Shown piece after piece: positions 12,745 through 25,800 of a stretch of 64,000 bases of DNA (position 1 is the first letter of the stretch; each line of letters begins with the position of its first letter). The stretch is from assembly GCA_963978905.1 (NCBI GenBank), contig OZ022257.1, forward strand, positions 14,031,664 to 14,095,663. The letters are read 5' to 3'. Below the pieces are notes generated by a model. That model worked only from the letters and a program-made list of their open reading frames with translations, had not been told where the DNA came from and searched no databases. The translations under genes and the position numbers were made by a program. The DNA comes from Trichostrongylus colubriformis (Eukaryota > Nematoda > Chromadorea > Rhabditida > Trichostrongylidae).

Positions 12745-12807
12745 AGCTAAATATTCAACTAAAGCCATTTATGAGTGAAATCCGCAGTGACTTAATTGCC
12801 GACCTAA
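12745..12807. repeat. 63 bp duplicate of the mariner right end
   Basis: It repeats 12481-12543 with no mismatch that I can see, including the terminal inverted repeat and following TA, after a 201 bp spacer. Confidence 0.85.
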
Positions 12808-13640
12808 TAGGATCATAATATAGGATTTCAGCTGGGTCATCATTTGTTTAGAAACACCGAAGGCATAATAGGGCTTTATCAGCATATACATAGCATACAG
12901 AAATGCCACGTATTTGACTAATACGGCTGAATGGTTCAGGAATCCTAAGGGATATTCGTCCAAACAATGTTCATTGAGCTTCGAATTGGTTTTGTTGCCC
13001 GATTGAAACTGAACAGTGAGTTGTGGCTTGGAAGAGGGCTTCAGGGCAAAATGAGCAAAACGAATCAATTCAATTTTTGCTTTTTACTTAATTCGCATGC
13101 TCTTGTTCTCCCACATTTTGTATTGCTTTTGCGACCATGGAAATCCCGCGATGTGGCCCATTTAGCCGCTCGCCACCACCACTCATCTTTGATTTACATT
13201 GGAGATTTCGTAAATATAGCTGTAAAGTGGTGATTTCGCAAGAATCGTTGCACGCCTATCTCGTCTTTGATGTTGATGTTCTTCTGTTCTCTCATCTACA
13301 GAATTTTAAAAGCTTCGCTCTGTAATCATTGCTTGCACAAATTCATTCTTTGATGTGTTTGTTTACAATACTACAACAACAACGCAAACACCTGTCACAC
13401 GAAAAATTCGAGGGATGATGGATTGGAATTTGTTGGCGAATTGTCATGTCGAACTTTTTATCCAATTTGGCATTACGTTATGTCAGGCTACTATTTCTAA
13501 CGATCCAAGGTTCCCTTTTGGGGACTGCTAATTGCAATCAAGGAGCTTTTAGTCGATAATTGTCGCTGTATGTGCGAGAGAACATTTTCGTATCGAATGT
13601 CTCGCGCCCATCAACAGACGGGAGTAGACATTTTCAGGGT

Positions 13641-13696
13641 GGGTGGCGGTGTGGGCGTTCACATGTCGGGCACGTGAACGCCCTCAGACGCCACCC
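13641..13696. promoter_or_regulatory. GC-rich palindrome containing CACGTG
   Basis: Outer arms GGGTGGCG (13641-13648) and CGCCACCC (13689-13696) enclose inner arms GGGCGTTCAC (13653-13662) and GTGAACGCCC (13674-13683). CACGTG (E-box) overlaps the inner right arm. It could be a regulatory element or a remnant of a palindromic transposon; the sequence alone cannot decide. Confidence 0.3.
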
Positions 13697-14889
13697 AGTA
13701 GCCACCGCCGCGCCGAAAACCACCACGGCTGCTGCTGCGGCCGGCTCGTGCGATGCCCTTTTGTCGGCGAACATTCCAGAAATCCTCTTTTGCAGCCGCC
13801 CTCGCTGTTATTATGACCAATTACCCGCAGACACCAGTGGTTTCATTTTGTGGGTGGCTTTTTCAGTTGCTATGACACTATTTATTTGCTGTGTTTATGT
13901 TGTTTGTTTGTTATTTCATATTTACGGTGATGAGACCTTACATCTCCATATCTCACGTAAAAATCATCCCACTTTTGTGAAAGAAAGCCATATTTGGTCA
14001 AGAACTGACGGGGCCGTGAAATCCTTGGCCAGCATGAAGCGAAAGCTCTGCCTCTCATGATTTGATCAAACATTTTTTTCAAGATTTGATCAAACATTTT
14101 TTTTCAAATTCTTCGGGCTCGCGCTCAAAGAGCATCGCTTCACTGCCAAGCGGGATTTTTTATTAGATTCAAGAAAATCAGGAACTGGTTCTTTCTTACT
14201 GAAAGGGACTCTGTGAATCGTTTCTGCGTTTTATCAATGAACAAGTTTTGGTGCTATATTAAGCAGGGAGTGACAACTTGTTGAACATTGAACAGCACAT
14301 GTTTATACATAACTGACTTGTCAATAACATGCCGTAAATGTCTTAAATGCATGTCTGATCCTGTGAAGCTAATGATAAGTGTTTAGTGTTCATGTAAATT
14401 CATGTTACTGGTCAATATTGAACAGGTATCCCCCAGTGATATAGCAATAGGCTTTTATTGTGAAGTTTGTATTATTTGAAAAAAAACTGGTTAAAAATGG
14501 GGCTACTTCGTATCCTTCTGACTGCTACGGTTTGAATTGCATCATCTTGCATGCATTCGATGCCATTCATCATTTTGTATATTTTTGATAGCGATCAGTT
14601 ATGAAGAGTGATGTGTTATGCATTTTGACGAACAGAAACCTCTTGAACATTCACGTTGTTTACCATGAAATGCGTGGTTGTCCACTGGGATTGTCCATCA
14701 CTTAGTGAGTGCCTAAGTGAGTGACAGCCTGAGTCCAAAACTTAGTTTTTTTTTCGGAAAAGGGCTTTTTGTGGAAGCTGGTTGACCCATTAATTTAGAA
14801 ATAGGCCGGCCTGGGATCCTTTTTATCGAAAGCATCTTTGAGGTTGTCGATGCAATTACTTTTTGGTTCCATCAGTAAGTGGCTGGCGC

Positions 14890-15560
14890 TTGAAGGAACC
14901 GGGGTTGGTCGGGAGAAAAAAGAAAATGGAAGTAAATGGTCGTTTTAAAAAGAATATTTGAGATTAGAAGCGATAATCGGTAGAAAAATTCGGATTCGAA
15001 AGCGCTACGTTGTAGTCTGCATTCGCATCTCCCGCGCATCTCTTCGAACTGCAACATGACCTTTCCGAGTTGCTCGCTGTAGAAGATGTGATTTGTTGTC
15101 TCGTAGGGTGTACTTCGTTCATTCTTATGGTGTGAAATAAGTGAAACAACAAATAGCACCAATCAAGTGAAGCAGTGAATGGGAGAACAAGCGAAAGGAT
15201 AAGAAAAAGTCAAATTAAGTTAGCGTTAAAAAACCATTTTTATCTAAATTCGTATAATCTAAATTTTTCTGGCTTATGTGGGACTGTTTTGTAAGTCTGA
15301 ATGGTGCTTGGGGGATGTATCGCAATCATCTTTGACTTTCCGGGCTCTGACGAAGGCGGTAAGGCCTAAACGTTAGCCGTATAAAGTTAATTAATATCTT
15401 GGTTTTGCTGCAATCAACTGATACATAAAAAAGAACCATTAAATTCACACTTGACGTCTTAGCAAGGTGTCTGTGTGCTACGTCTGCAAGCCAATGACCT
15501 GCAAGCGTTACGGTAGGTCTTACTGTAGGCTAAAATTACCACCTTGTGGTGACTTTAATG
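14890..15560 (-). repeat. Dispersed ~450 bp repeat, diverged copy
   Basis: It shares blocks with 34677-35128 and 51284-51726, e.g. TTAGAAGCGATAAT, CGGATTC.AAAGCGC and TTTCCGAGTTG, and at the far end GGCTAAAATTACC followed by a C-rich block. It carries extra sequence compared with the other two copies. Confidence 0.5.
15345..15400 (+). repeat. Penelope-type tail remnant
   Basis: CTGACGA, GGC-loop-GCC, then TAAACGTTAGCC follows the pattern seen at 28031 and 36206 but with a changed GAAAC box. It is diverged and isolated. Confidence 0.35.
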
Positions 15561-16339
15561 TTATAAGCGACCGTCATGAATGGTGACATTGGCTGGGTGG
15601 CGCCGACCTGGACATCTCGATGACAACGTCACCCACTCGGCCAGCCAGCCAGCCCATCAGCAGACAGCGCCCGTCGTCAGTCGCGTATGTGTCTCACTCG
15701 CGTGTCGTTCGGCAACATTTCCTGCCTGCTGAATGATTAATTCTACAATATGACGCCACCCCAACGACGTCAGTAGGGTCAGACCGCTCATCGAGGTGGT
15801 TTGGCGAGGCCGCCATGACAACACGCTCGCACGTCGTTGCACTCCGTTGCGTCATTAATGTGTGCTGCTGCACGAATGTGCACTTTGGGTCGATCTTTTG
15901 TCGGCGTGCAGCCGTATTCCCATTCGCCAAAGTGTCTTACTATTGGAAATTCGTCTCACTACTCACCTATTTCGTGAAATTCTCCTAATTCTATGCCATT
16001 CCTCTGTGCTGAACCATTTCACCCGACTCTGCGTGGCAATAGTAATGATACACTTTTATTCTGTCTTTGCAACGATTTTCCCCATTATTTTTCCCATTTA
16101 AGATGGATTGAAACTTGGTTGGTTGATTGTGATTTGGGAGAACAATAGAACGGCACAGGGAGAATGAGTTTTGAAGCTGTGAATCAATTCCAACAAAATT
16201 GAAACTTCCTTCTTATTTACAAGAAAGTTGTTTCCGTCTCGAGCTCGGGCTTAAGTCCGCGCCATTCAGCCTTGTTTCCTCCTACTCATAGAGCATTCCA
16301 AATCATTTTGGCTGGTGCATTCTTGCCAGTGGCAATGTA

Positions 16340-16513
16340 TAGTCCATTTCGAAAAAACTGATTGGGCGTGTCCCACGGACATAGGTGAATGACGAGAGTG
16401 AGGGTGCGTGGCGAGAGTGAGAGTGTGTGGCGGGGTGAGAAAATTGAGAGAGTTTGATACACGTTCATACTAGTCCGTAGGACACGCCCAATCAGTTTTT
16501 CTGAAATGGACTG
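16340..16513. mobile_element. MITE, 174 bp, TA-flanked, copy 2
   Basis: Same length and nearly the same sequence as 10427-10600, with the same terminal inverted repeats and TA flanks. Confidence 0.8.
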
Positions 16514-16842
16514 TAATTTTCTAACCTTTCAGGATTAACTTTTGAACCTAGACTATGAGTCCCTAACGCTGCTACCATTTCCCGCCATCACAGGACGTCT
16601 CCTTGGCCCAGATCTCATTGATTTTCTGTTACAAGTTCTAGTCCTTCACAAGGGCGGAGGGGGGGGGGGGTGGTAGGACTGGCCCTGGCTAGTCCTTAGT
16701 CTTCTCAGTTCACGAGGTTCATGCCTGGTCACGCGACCTTTCTTACTGCCGTTATGTTCCATTTTATTCGTTATGATAACGCCATCAAAGTCCGATTTAG
16801 GCGTTGTAACGGCCATTAAAGCCCATTTAATTAACCCAGTAT

Positions 16843-16853
16843 TCACTTTCAGA
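16843..16853 (+). promoter_or_regulatory. Probable trans-splice acceptor of the aldo-keto reductase
   Basis: ATTCACTTTCAG lies one base before the ATG at 16854. An acceptor directly abutting a start codon is the usual sign of spliced-leader addition in nematodes. A cis-spliced upstream non-coding exon is the alternative. Confidence 0.55.
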
Positions 16854-19800
16854 ATGGTTCGATCGTTTCCCTCGCACTGCACTTTCAAAGATGGTAAGTG
16901 AGACAGCATGTCTTCCGATTCAGATGAACCGCACGCAACTGAAATTTTCAGCGTTGTTGACGTCGGAACGATGTCATGATGAAGTCTGCGATTACACTAC
17001 TGAAGCCTCTTCCTCAGCTGCTCCTGTACCCACAGTTACATTGGTTAATGGAGTTGAAATGCCTCTTCTAGGATTAGGTATGCCATTACATACTCAGGTA
17101 TAATCAGGTATTTTGTGGTAGCTACCGTAATCTGATGGCTACGCTCAAGTAGACGGTTACGATGGAAGGGATAGTTTAGTTGGAGGTAGAGGTAGGTGTA
17201 GTTGAAGCCGCACATCAAAATATCATTAAATGCCGAAGTTCAGGTGCTTACTAGTTAGTACGAAAGTAAAGAAAAATAGAATCTTTTCGATACGCATAGT
17301 TGTGAAGGCGGTAATAGTTAGGCGTTTATCACTTTCTCGCAGTCGTTTGCAGCGAATTGCAAGTAATTAGCAATCGGGCGATCTCTGTCCGTATCAGGAC
17401 CGTATCAGGATCAGGAATTGTATTCGATGACCTCGAGAAAAAGTTGGAGCTGTTATGAAGGCTCTCTATCGGTTGATTGATAGTCTGGTCAGGCCCTAGA
17501 GATTCACAAGGACGCCAAGCATGAGGCTTGTGTGTACCGTTGGTGTGGTGTGCGCCATGCTTCAGTTCTACATTTGAAATTGTGACCGATGCTCAATGCG
17601 AACTTTTGCAATATCACGAGGCAGCACTTCGGTATATTCTGATGTGGATCCCTTGCTCTTTGTACTTCTCATTGGCGTTAGTACTGTGTCGTCATGGGTT
17701 TCAATTTTCCATGTTCTCGCCAAAACCTCTTCTTCTTTGGTCTTGACTTCGTTAAAGCTCGCACTTATGAAATCCCGCCATGTCCTCTTTGGAGACCATC
17801 GGCTCGATTGTCGGATGGTGCTATCGCAATGACGGGGGGGAGGAGGGGGTATACAACCACGAACATTATTTTTACCTAAGCCTTGAATGGAAAAGGAACC
17901 CGTTTTTTCCTCCACTAAGGCTTGGAGAAATTCATATGCTTGAATGTGCACGTTGTCCCCTCAAGGATCCCTCCAAGATGCTCATATGAGCAACTATTTA
18001 TAAGGTTTCCACCCCCCCCCCCCCTCATTGCGATAGCACCTGTTGGAGGTTCCGAGGTGCTGAATCTATCCTATATGTAGGCTGACGCTGTGATCTCCTA
18101 AGCAGCCTTTCGTAGCCATGTACATCCTCATTTTCTACATGGTTTTATTTTCCATCATAAGTCTCCGTAGTCTCCTGGAAAAAAGGTGATAATTTTTATT
18201 CCGTCTTAAATGAGCGTGACGCATGGTCAATAATCGCATTTTGAACGGAAAAGCATTATTTGTTTCCCTGTTTCTTTCGGCGGGGGTTATGTCTCAATGA
18301 TTGGTGATTGAAGACACTGACTGACTTTATTTTTCTACCCATCCCCTGCGAAACCTGCAGTATTTGCACTTTCATTACTGCAAAATCCACGTAGCAGTTC
18401 TCGAAAATAAAAGTTTGCTGCTATTTTTCCTGCCCGTTGATCATCGATGTTTGCGGATCTACCCTGCCTCTCTCACGTGCTTCTGCCACCTGTCTGAAAG
18501 GTCAGTAAAGAAGAAGCTTGTTCACGTGCTCAATTGTTGGACGTCGGAAATCGCAAATATTGACTATGTTGGTTTTGCGGAATTCTCAGTCCAGCCTTCT
18601 GTGGGGACAAAAAATCTGTAGCGTTTGCAGTCAAACCTTAAAATCTCTGACGACATCATAAACTCGCCGAGAAAACGCCGCTGATAAATGTGGTGCAGTG
18701 GACTCAGAGAATAGAACTCGTCGGATCAACCCAGAAAAATGAAAGAGTAGTTTGGAGGTAAAAGTTGGAACGGTAATATTCAGTGGGGGGGGGGGACAAC
18801 TTATAGATTGTTGAATGGATGCACGTCACTGACAGCTCGCACATGTCAAATATTGACATGTCTTTGCATGAATAATGTGTCTCTTAATACGTCCCCATGA
18901 CGTGAATTATCACCTCGCAATAGCGCATTCTATGAAATGCCCCCCCCCCCCCCCTGTTTAAATAGCACCGTCGGAATATTCATTTGTGGTGAGACTCGTT
19001 CTTAACAAGATCGATCGCTGCTAGATAAGGCACTGCCGTGAATCCGAAATAAGATCTCATAGCTCCTATTTCGAATCCCCCCCCCCTCCCCCCTCCCCTC
19101 CCACCTCCAGAATGCCTACCTGATCACAGGCGCTGGAAATTCGCTGCTTCACTGTTGCCCTAGGGCACGATGTGGACCCTTCTTTCTAAAATCTATTTTT
19201 TTAGTATTGCTGCATTTTAGTAGGCAAACAAACTATTTAGGGTTGAAATACATCACATGATCTTGGTAAATGATTAACTATATTCCCTAAAATATTGGCC
19301 AAGCTCTTAAAAAAATTAGCGAAAAATCGAAGTATGCATGATACATATTTGACCTACCCGTCGATCTCATCAGAGGAAGTGGCGCGTTCCCGGCCATCCT
19401 ATTGAACTGCGTGGGTAGGGCTGAATGGAGGAATGCCAACCTCCTACATCAGAAGAGGACCGGGCGTCAAGTGGATACGAGTGAGTAAGGTGTTCCCTTC
19501 CCCGAACTCCTTCCTTTCCTGGGCTTAACTAACAATAAGTCGTTCTCTGCCTATAGGCGATTTCTTCGTCCCATCACCTTTATTGGCTTGTTTTAAATGG
19601 GTTCGGAAGTGAGTATGAAACTTTTGGCATAAAATGGCTTTCTACATATTCACATAGCGCTGGAGTCAATATGCCAAGTACTGCTGTCTTTTTGTACTGC
19701 GATATTGAGCTGACGTTATCTCCATTCAAAAACGAGCGCTGCTTGCAAATGAATTAGGATAATTTTATATTTTATTTATATTTTTATTAATTAATTAAGA

Positions 19801-22800
19801 TAATTTTATGTATTTGTAATTATAATTTGGACGTAAGGGCCATTTTCACTGGAATCTGCATTTCGTTGGTCTGGTTTCGTGGTCAAGGCCGCCATAACTT
19901 ATTCCTACACGCTGTGCGCTATTTTTGGTACGGATGAAGCTTACGTGATGGGTGGTGTTGCGTGGTTGACATGACACATTCATAAAGTTTCCATGAAATA
20001 TTAGTAGTTGGAATCGAGCCATTTTTACTTAACGGCGCAAATGTGTCGTATCAAAAGACTTCATCGAAATGCACCGCAAGAGGCATTACGCGACAAAGCC
20101 GGTTAGATGATGCACGAGCTGGAAATTACTGGAAACTCAGCAGTGACGTTAAGTTGAAACGATGGTGGCAAGGGATATTTGGGTCCAAGACTCCCTAAAG
20201 AAGTGATCCTGCTCGAATGCTGAATAACGAGCGGAGTTAGAGCGGTTAGAGGTTCCGGACCAAATGTCCGTCCGGCTTAACGAGTCCCTCGACCTGTTGG
20301 TTAACGATTACTATAGGACCGGTTGAATCCCGGGGAGAAGAAGAAGTGTTGACCCCGTTTTTTTTCAAGAGGATAACGAGCACGGATTTGATTTCGTCGA
20401 CATGTAGGTTGAGATGTCTGCCGAGTATGCTATCGGCTTCCTCTACTATTTCACGTGCCGCTCCGGCTATTCGCATTCCTTGCTCATAGTTCTTGGATTT
20501 TTGAACTTTGCTGTTTGTCCCTTTGTCCTTCACGTCAATCGCTGCTTTGCATTTTGCACGCTGTTGACGTTTTTATGACGTAATTGAACGAACGCTCATC
20601 TAAATGCAGCTGATTTGAGCGATGGAATGCGGACACAAGATGATAGCAGAATGATCTATGATATTTGCCCAATGGTCACGCCTTCCAACTATTTGTCGGG
20701 GGGACGTGAAGGGCATGCTACCACATGTGAAGTTTGCACGTGCTCGAAACAGGGACCTGTTGATCATTAAAATACCCATGCCAGCAGTTTCAGAGTGTTT
20801 TGGCCAGGTCTAATAACTCGTCAGTTTCAGTGGTAATGGAGCAAGCCAAGATGCACAGGATGTCCCCCCCTCTACCCCCTTCACAACTACATTAGCTCAT
20901 AAAATGCTAGGATATGCAAAAAAAGATATAAAAAGGTCATGATACGGATAAACGGCTACTTATACATTGAAACAAAAGGTTGCCGCAAACAGAAACCGGT
21001 GACTCAGGGGCGAACGTCGCAGGGCGACGCCGCATCGCGGTTATTTGTCCTAACGACATACACCCAAAACAGATAGTTTTTAGGAACAACCCATTCCGGC
21101 GGATATTATCACGATGTCGTGGTGTATGCGTTACGCAATTGCGGATATCGTATGATAGACACAGCCAGACGGTATGGAGTCGAGCGAGAGCTGGGATTTG
21201 CATGGAAGGTAATCATTCCCTTTCTGCATGATTCAGTTATGCTTAACTTTAACTTCCAGTCGCTCAGGTGCAACCCAATGAACCCAGGCTATTAGTTTGG
21301 TTATAAGTAAATACACAATTGAATCTATTCATACTAGCAGCCAGTCTGCTGACCAGAACTCGTTTTTTATCTTCTAAGTGGTCATTTTGTTTTCTCTTCA
21401 CCACAGCCCATTTTTTATAAATTCATCAGTTTTATTCATTCAATCATATTTCATTCATTTCATCCAATTTTTTATAAATTCATATATTTTGTTTAAATTT
21501 TCTTCATGTAAACATTGATTATGTTATCGCGCCATGATTATTCATGTAGGTCTTCCTTCATCCGAATATTGCAGGAATCTGGCGTGCCTCGTTCAGACCT
21601 ATTCCTCTGCTCCAAATTATGGCCAACAAATTTTGGCTTTGGTACAAGGGAGGCCTTCGAACTTTCCTGCGAGAAACTTCAAACGGATTACTTAGGTGTG
21701 TAGAATAGTTTCAGTTATCTATAGTGTGCCAGAAATCGGCTTTTAGATCTATTCATGACGCATTTTCCTGTCGTTCCCGAATGGCTAGGCAATCGACGTG
21801 AGGTTCATGAAGAAACATGGCGACAGTTAGAGTTACTTTATGATGAAGGTGATAATTGTTGTTTATTTATTTATAAATATAAGGTATGATAACATTACAT
21901 AAACCTTCAGGACGAATTCGGGCCATCGGTGTCAGCAACTACTCCGAGGATGATCTGTTGGAGATGTTCGAGTATTGCAGCGTAAAACCACACGTGAATC
22001 AATCCGAATTCCATCCCTGGTACAATCCTGTTGAATTGCGATCTTTCTGTGAGGATAACGACATTTTGTATGCGGTCAGTGAATTTCAGCTACTTTGACA
22101 GAGGATATTACGTTGGAGTTTGCTCTCTTCCCAATGCCCTTTCTCAGCTCCACGCCTTTCGCACGCGGAAAGCAAAACAACAGTCTCGATCATCGAACGG
22201 CCTTACAGTACCCCGGGAACAGCTCATGCCCTTTGCACTTACAGTTTTCGGGTATCGTGTGAGTAACATCTAAAGCATGGATGTGTGCAGATATGACAGC
22301 GAATCGCTTCGCGACGTTTCACTCGCGGGCCACCAGTGCGACTCGCCGTATCGATTGCCCTTGGGAGCCGGCCGAGCGTGATTGCGTCACGTCTGCGCTT
22401 CCAACCATGCCACACCGCCTTGCTTGGGGGCTGCCAGCCCTGTCACTGGCACTCGCACCCGCCGCGCCGCTGGCCGTGATTGGCCACGCGATTAGCTGTC
22501 ATATCTGCACACACCCCTGAAGCATCGGGTTGCATTCATGCTTGACGAAGTGATCGCGTCGCTGAGTATCAGTGGACCTAACACCCCATTTCAGCGTATC
22601 GAATTCTTATTCCCTTGAACAGATAAGCGTATTTTTCTCACACCTTCCTCAAGCAGATCCATCCAGAGCACTCCAAAATAGCCGTTTCAGTACGACCCCC
22701 CCCCCCCCTCAACGACGACCGAATACGAGCCCCTTTTTCGACCTCTACAATACCGGTAACTATTGCCGAATTGCATAGTTGCAATGTGTTTTATTGACAT

Positions 22801-25800
22801 AGATCTTGCCAGATATCCTTTCCTTAGGCGTGAAAATGTTTGTTTTGCATTTTATCACACGGATCCGCGTTGAAATACCCTTTGCCTCCCATCTGCTTAT
22901 TGAAAAATGGGAATTTAGTGGTTATCGCTGACCTCTAAAAGTACGATCCTATTCTCCTATCCGGTCAAATACTACCCCCTTGTCGGGGGATCCTCGAATC
23001 TCGGTGTTCCTTGTCTGCATCTGCGTGTATCACTTCTCACGTAACTCCTCTCAGCAAATGGCTAGAAGACTCGGATTGATTCTCTATAAAGGACGAACTA
23101 CATATACATTGCTCCCATTTCACCTCAATGTGATCTTTGTAAAGGCCCAACTAGTAGCGGTTTTTTGGCGGGAATCCCAAATGTAGAATAGATCGATACC
23201 ATCCTAGAAAGTGATAGATCAGAAGGGATCATCCGCTTCCCGCGATTGGTGACGTCACGTTGCTAAGAGTGGGCAAAGCCCGCCAATGAGGACGCCATTG
23301 ACGGCGAGCTCCTGCTTGACTGATCGGAGTATGAATCGAGGCTACCTCCCCTTGTTGATCTTAGGGCATAGGTTGGCAAAGTGCCAGCAAGTCATTGAAG
23401 CCTAACCGCGGTGTCTGAGGCTACTTATACCTCATCTAAATTAATTTCTTCCATCTTTATCTATTTAGTTTAGAAAGAAAACCGCTGATCATGTGCAGCG
23501 TTCTTTTTCGAGATATAGCGCTCATGCAGAGAATAGCTGTTGTCTTTTTGCAATGTAGCATCCCTCTGGTTCACCCTAAGTTACTGTTTATAATAGGACT
23601 ATTGATAAGTGCGGAATGCTCTGGATACGTATCGATCGAAATATCGCCTAGTACTAATTCCGCAATGCTCGTAATGGGTAAGCATCGAATAGTGAGCGCG
23701 AAGTCCAAGGCTCTCAAATGGGCCTAACTCTAAATAATGCCTATGCAGGGTTGGAATCGCTCAAACTAGAAGGGAAGCAGTTAGGTTTTCACTGGCTCTC
23801 GTCTCATGGCCATGCTTTTGCTGTGATACCATCCATAAGGCTGCGTTCATACCAAATTGAATGAGGGTTTTGGCGCATTGCCGTAAAGTTAAAAATACGA
23901 ATCGATCGAGAAAATGAGCGCATTTGCGCATCCGCGATTTGAGAGAAGTGGCGCATTCGCGTGGAGGCTAAGGTACGTATTGATTGAAGAATGAGAGTAT
24001 TGGCGCGTCCGCCGTTTTGGATATTTGCTATAACAGATATTGACTTTCGATAAGATATGAAAATCATGATATGGAAAGAGGAGAAAAGAAATCAACAGCA
24101 TGTTGGCACGCGCAGCGTTCAACAGAGTGACGTGGCTACGCCAAAAATCTCAAATAGCGGATGCGCCGATGCGCCAAACTCTCATTCAATTTGGCATGAA
24201 CACAGCCTAAGGCCATCGTCAGACTTCGCGATTTAGCAGTTTTGCGGCGTCGTACTGTCGCACGCGATACTACGTCCTTGAATCTTGCATTGCCCCGCAA
24301 CTTCGCATGCGTAGCCGCGGCACATGAAAATCGCAAAATCGCGAAGTTTGGCGGCCGCCTAACTCAGGCTGAGACATGCAGGTTGATGAAGACGACAGCC
24401 GATGCTGCTAGTGCGTCACCAGGACGAAAAAATTGTTTCAAAAAACTGCACTTCTGAGAAGAGTAGGTGGTATTACTTTTAAACAGCTGACATGAACAGT
24501 TTCGCATTACAGCTGATCATCTTACATTCAAAAAGGTTCTAGCATGATTTGTGGCCGGTCAAGTTTTTGATTTGAGATTCAAAGATTTTTTTTTTCAAGA
24601 AAGATGACACCTTCCCAAACCTATACCCGACGGCGCGTTCTCCTTCCAAACCCACTTCCGACGATAAGATCACTTGTTGACTGGCTTTTTTACAAAGTCT
24701 TTTCATTACTATCATAGACTTCTATAAACCGGCAGAAAATAGCTGCTTGAAATTGTGTTGTTGATATACCAGAGGAACATGCTCCTTTAGAAGAAGTGTG
24801 CTGAAGCTGTGATCCTAAAAAAAATGAGGTGATCAATCGATAACCATGGTACTACTAGTATCTAAGCTACTACCCTTTTTGGGGATCAATAGTTGTTGAG
24901 ATTGCCGAGGGTTTTCATCCCTAAATTGACCCGTTTTCTGAGCCAAAATACGCCTTCCTCCCAACCCCCACCTTCCTCCCCTAGGAATTTATGATCCTTC
25001 GATTGACCTGTTTGCGCCAGCTTCTACCGATGACAGCTCGCATGCGATAGTTGTGATGCCAACAGGCTTGTTTGCAACGGGTGTACATATGACAAAAAAT
25101 CGCGCGGTCGCCGGCGGCGAGCGGCGCGGCGAGAGCAAGTTGGTTGTGGCTTTATCCGTTGAAAAAGCAACAACCACAACATTTGAGAACTTCCGAAGCT
25201 TCCATCTTGCTTCTTCGAAGGTTCCTCACCATATCAGCCCACTGCATACTGAGCGGAGTGTGCGTCAATCAGCGAACACACCAGGATCTTGATTTCGAGC
25301 ATACTTTACGCGGGTTCGCAATCATTGTCGTCTTTGCGATCGATGCGATCCCATCGACGAGCATGAATGTGGCCATTGCTGAATCACGGCGCAGAAGCCC
25401 TCATTTGGGTCGGTGCTGGAGGGGGGGGGGGGAGGAGAGGGGGGTGAAGAGCTCTACAAGTGCTGGCAACTAATAGAACTTCCCTCTTGAATATAACAGC
25501 GGTTCATTTCATTAACTTAAGTGCTTTCAAATGAAGTATATCCCAAGCTCTTGAGTACTCGATTTCAGGGTTACTGTCCGATAGCGAAAGGAAAATTCCT
25601 GGACTCAGACGTGCTGTTAAGGCTTAGCTCAAAATACAACAAAACACCAGCTCAGATCTGCCTCAGGTGGTCTCTTGAACATGGTGTTCCCGTGATACCG
25701 AAAAGCAAAGAGAAGCGCCGAATTGCCGAAAATAAAAATGTAAGTGGACTTTACTATCGTTTCTGAGTATTGCTTTCGCTTATAGAACGGGGAATCTATC

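Larger units (their letters stand above)
12808..16845. other. Intergenic: no gene confirmed
   Basis: This stretch has a GC-rich palindrome at 13641-13696, a diverged copy of a 450 bp repeat (14890-15560), a Penelope-type tail near 15345-15400, a second GC-rich patch (15580-15850) and a MITE at 16340-16513. A 166-codon open frame (13560-14060, +) has a hydrophobic stretch (FILWVAFSVAMTLFICCVYV) but no splice support or recognised relatives, so I do not call it. Confidence 0.4.
17078..21083. other. Aldo-keto reductase intron, repeat-rich
   Basis: Contains a palindromic MITE (17816-18041), several long C and G runs (18012, 18785, 18940, 19077) and a 95-codon open frame on the minus strand (20246-20533). 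No further exon of the reductase is needed by phase. Confidence 0.6.
22075..25568. other. Aldo-keto reductase intron full of palindromic MITEs
   Basis: Holds MITEs at 22279-22517, 23839-24207 and 24211-24359, a copy of the TACGACCCC family (22680-23020) and a 12-G run (25421-25432). No coding exon is expected because the flanking exons are both in phase 0. Confidence 0.6.

Noticed and set aside
13560..14060. 166-codon open frame with a hydrophobic segment
   Set aside because: No recognisable domain, no splice context and Ala/Thr-rich composition caused by GC-rich repeats of GCC; likely chance.
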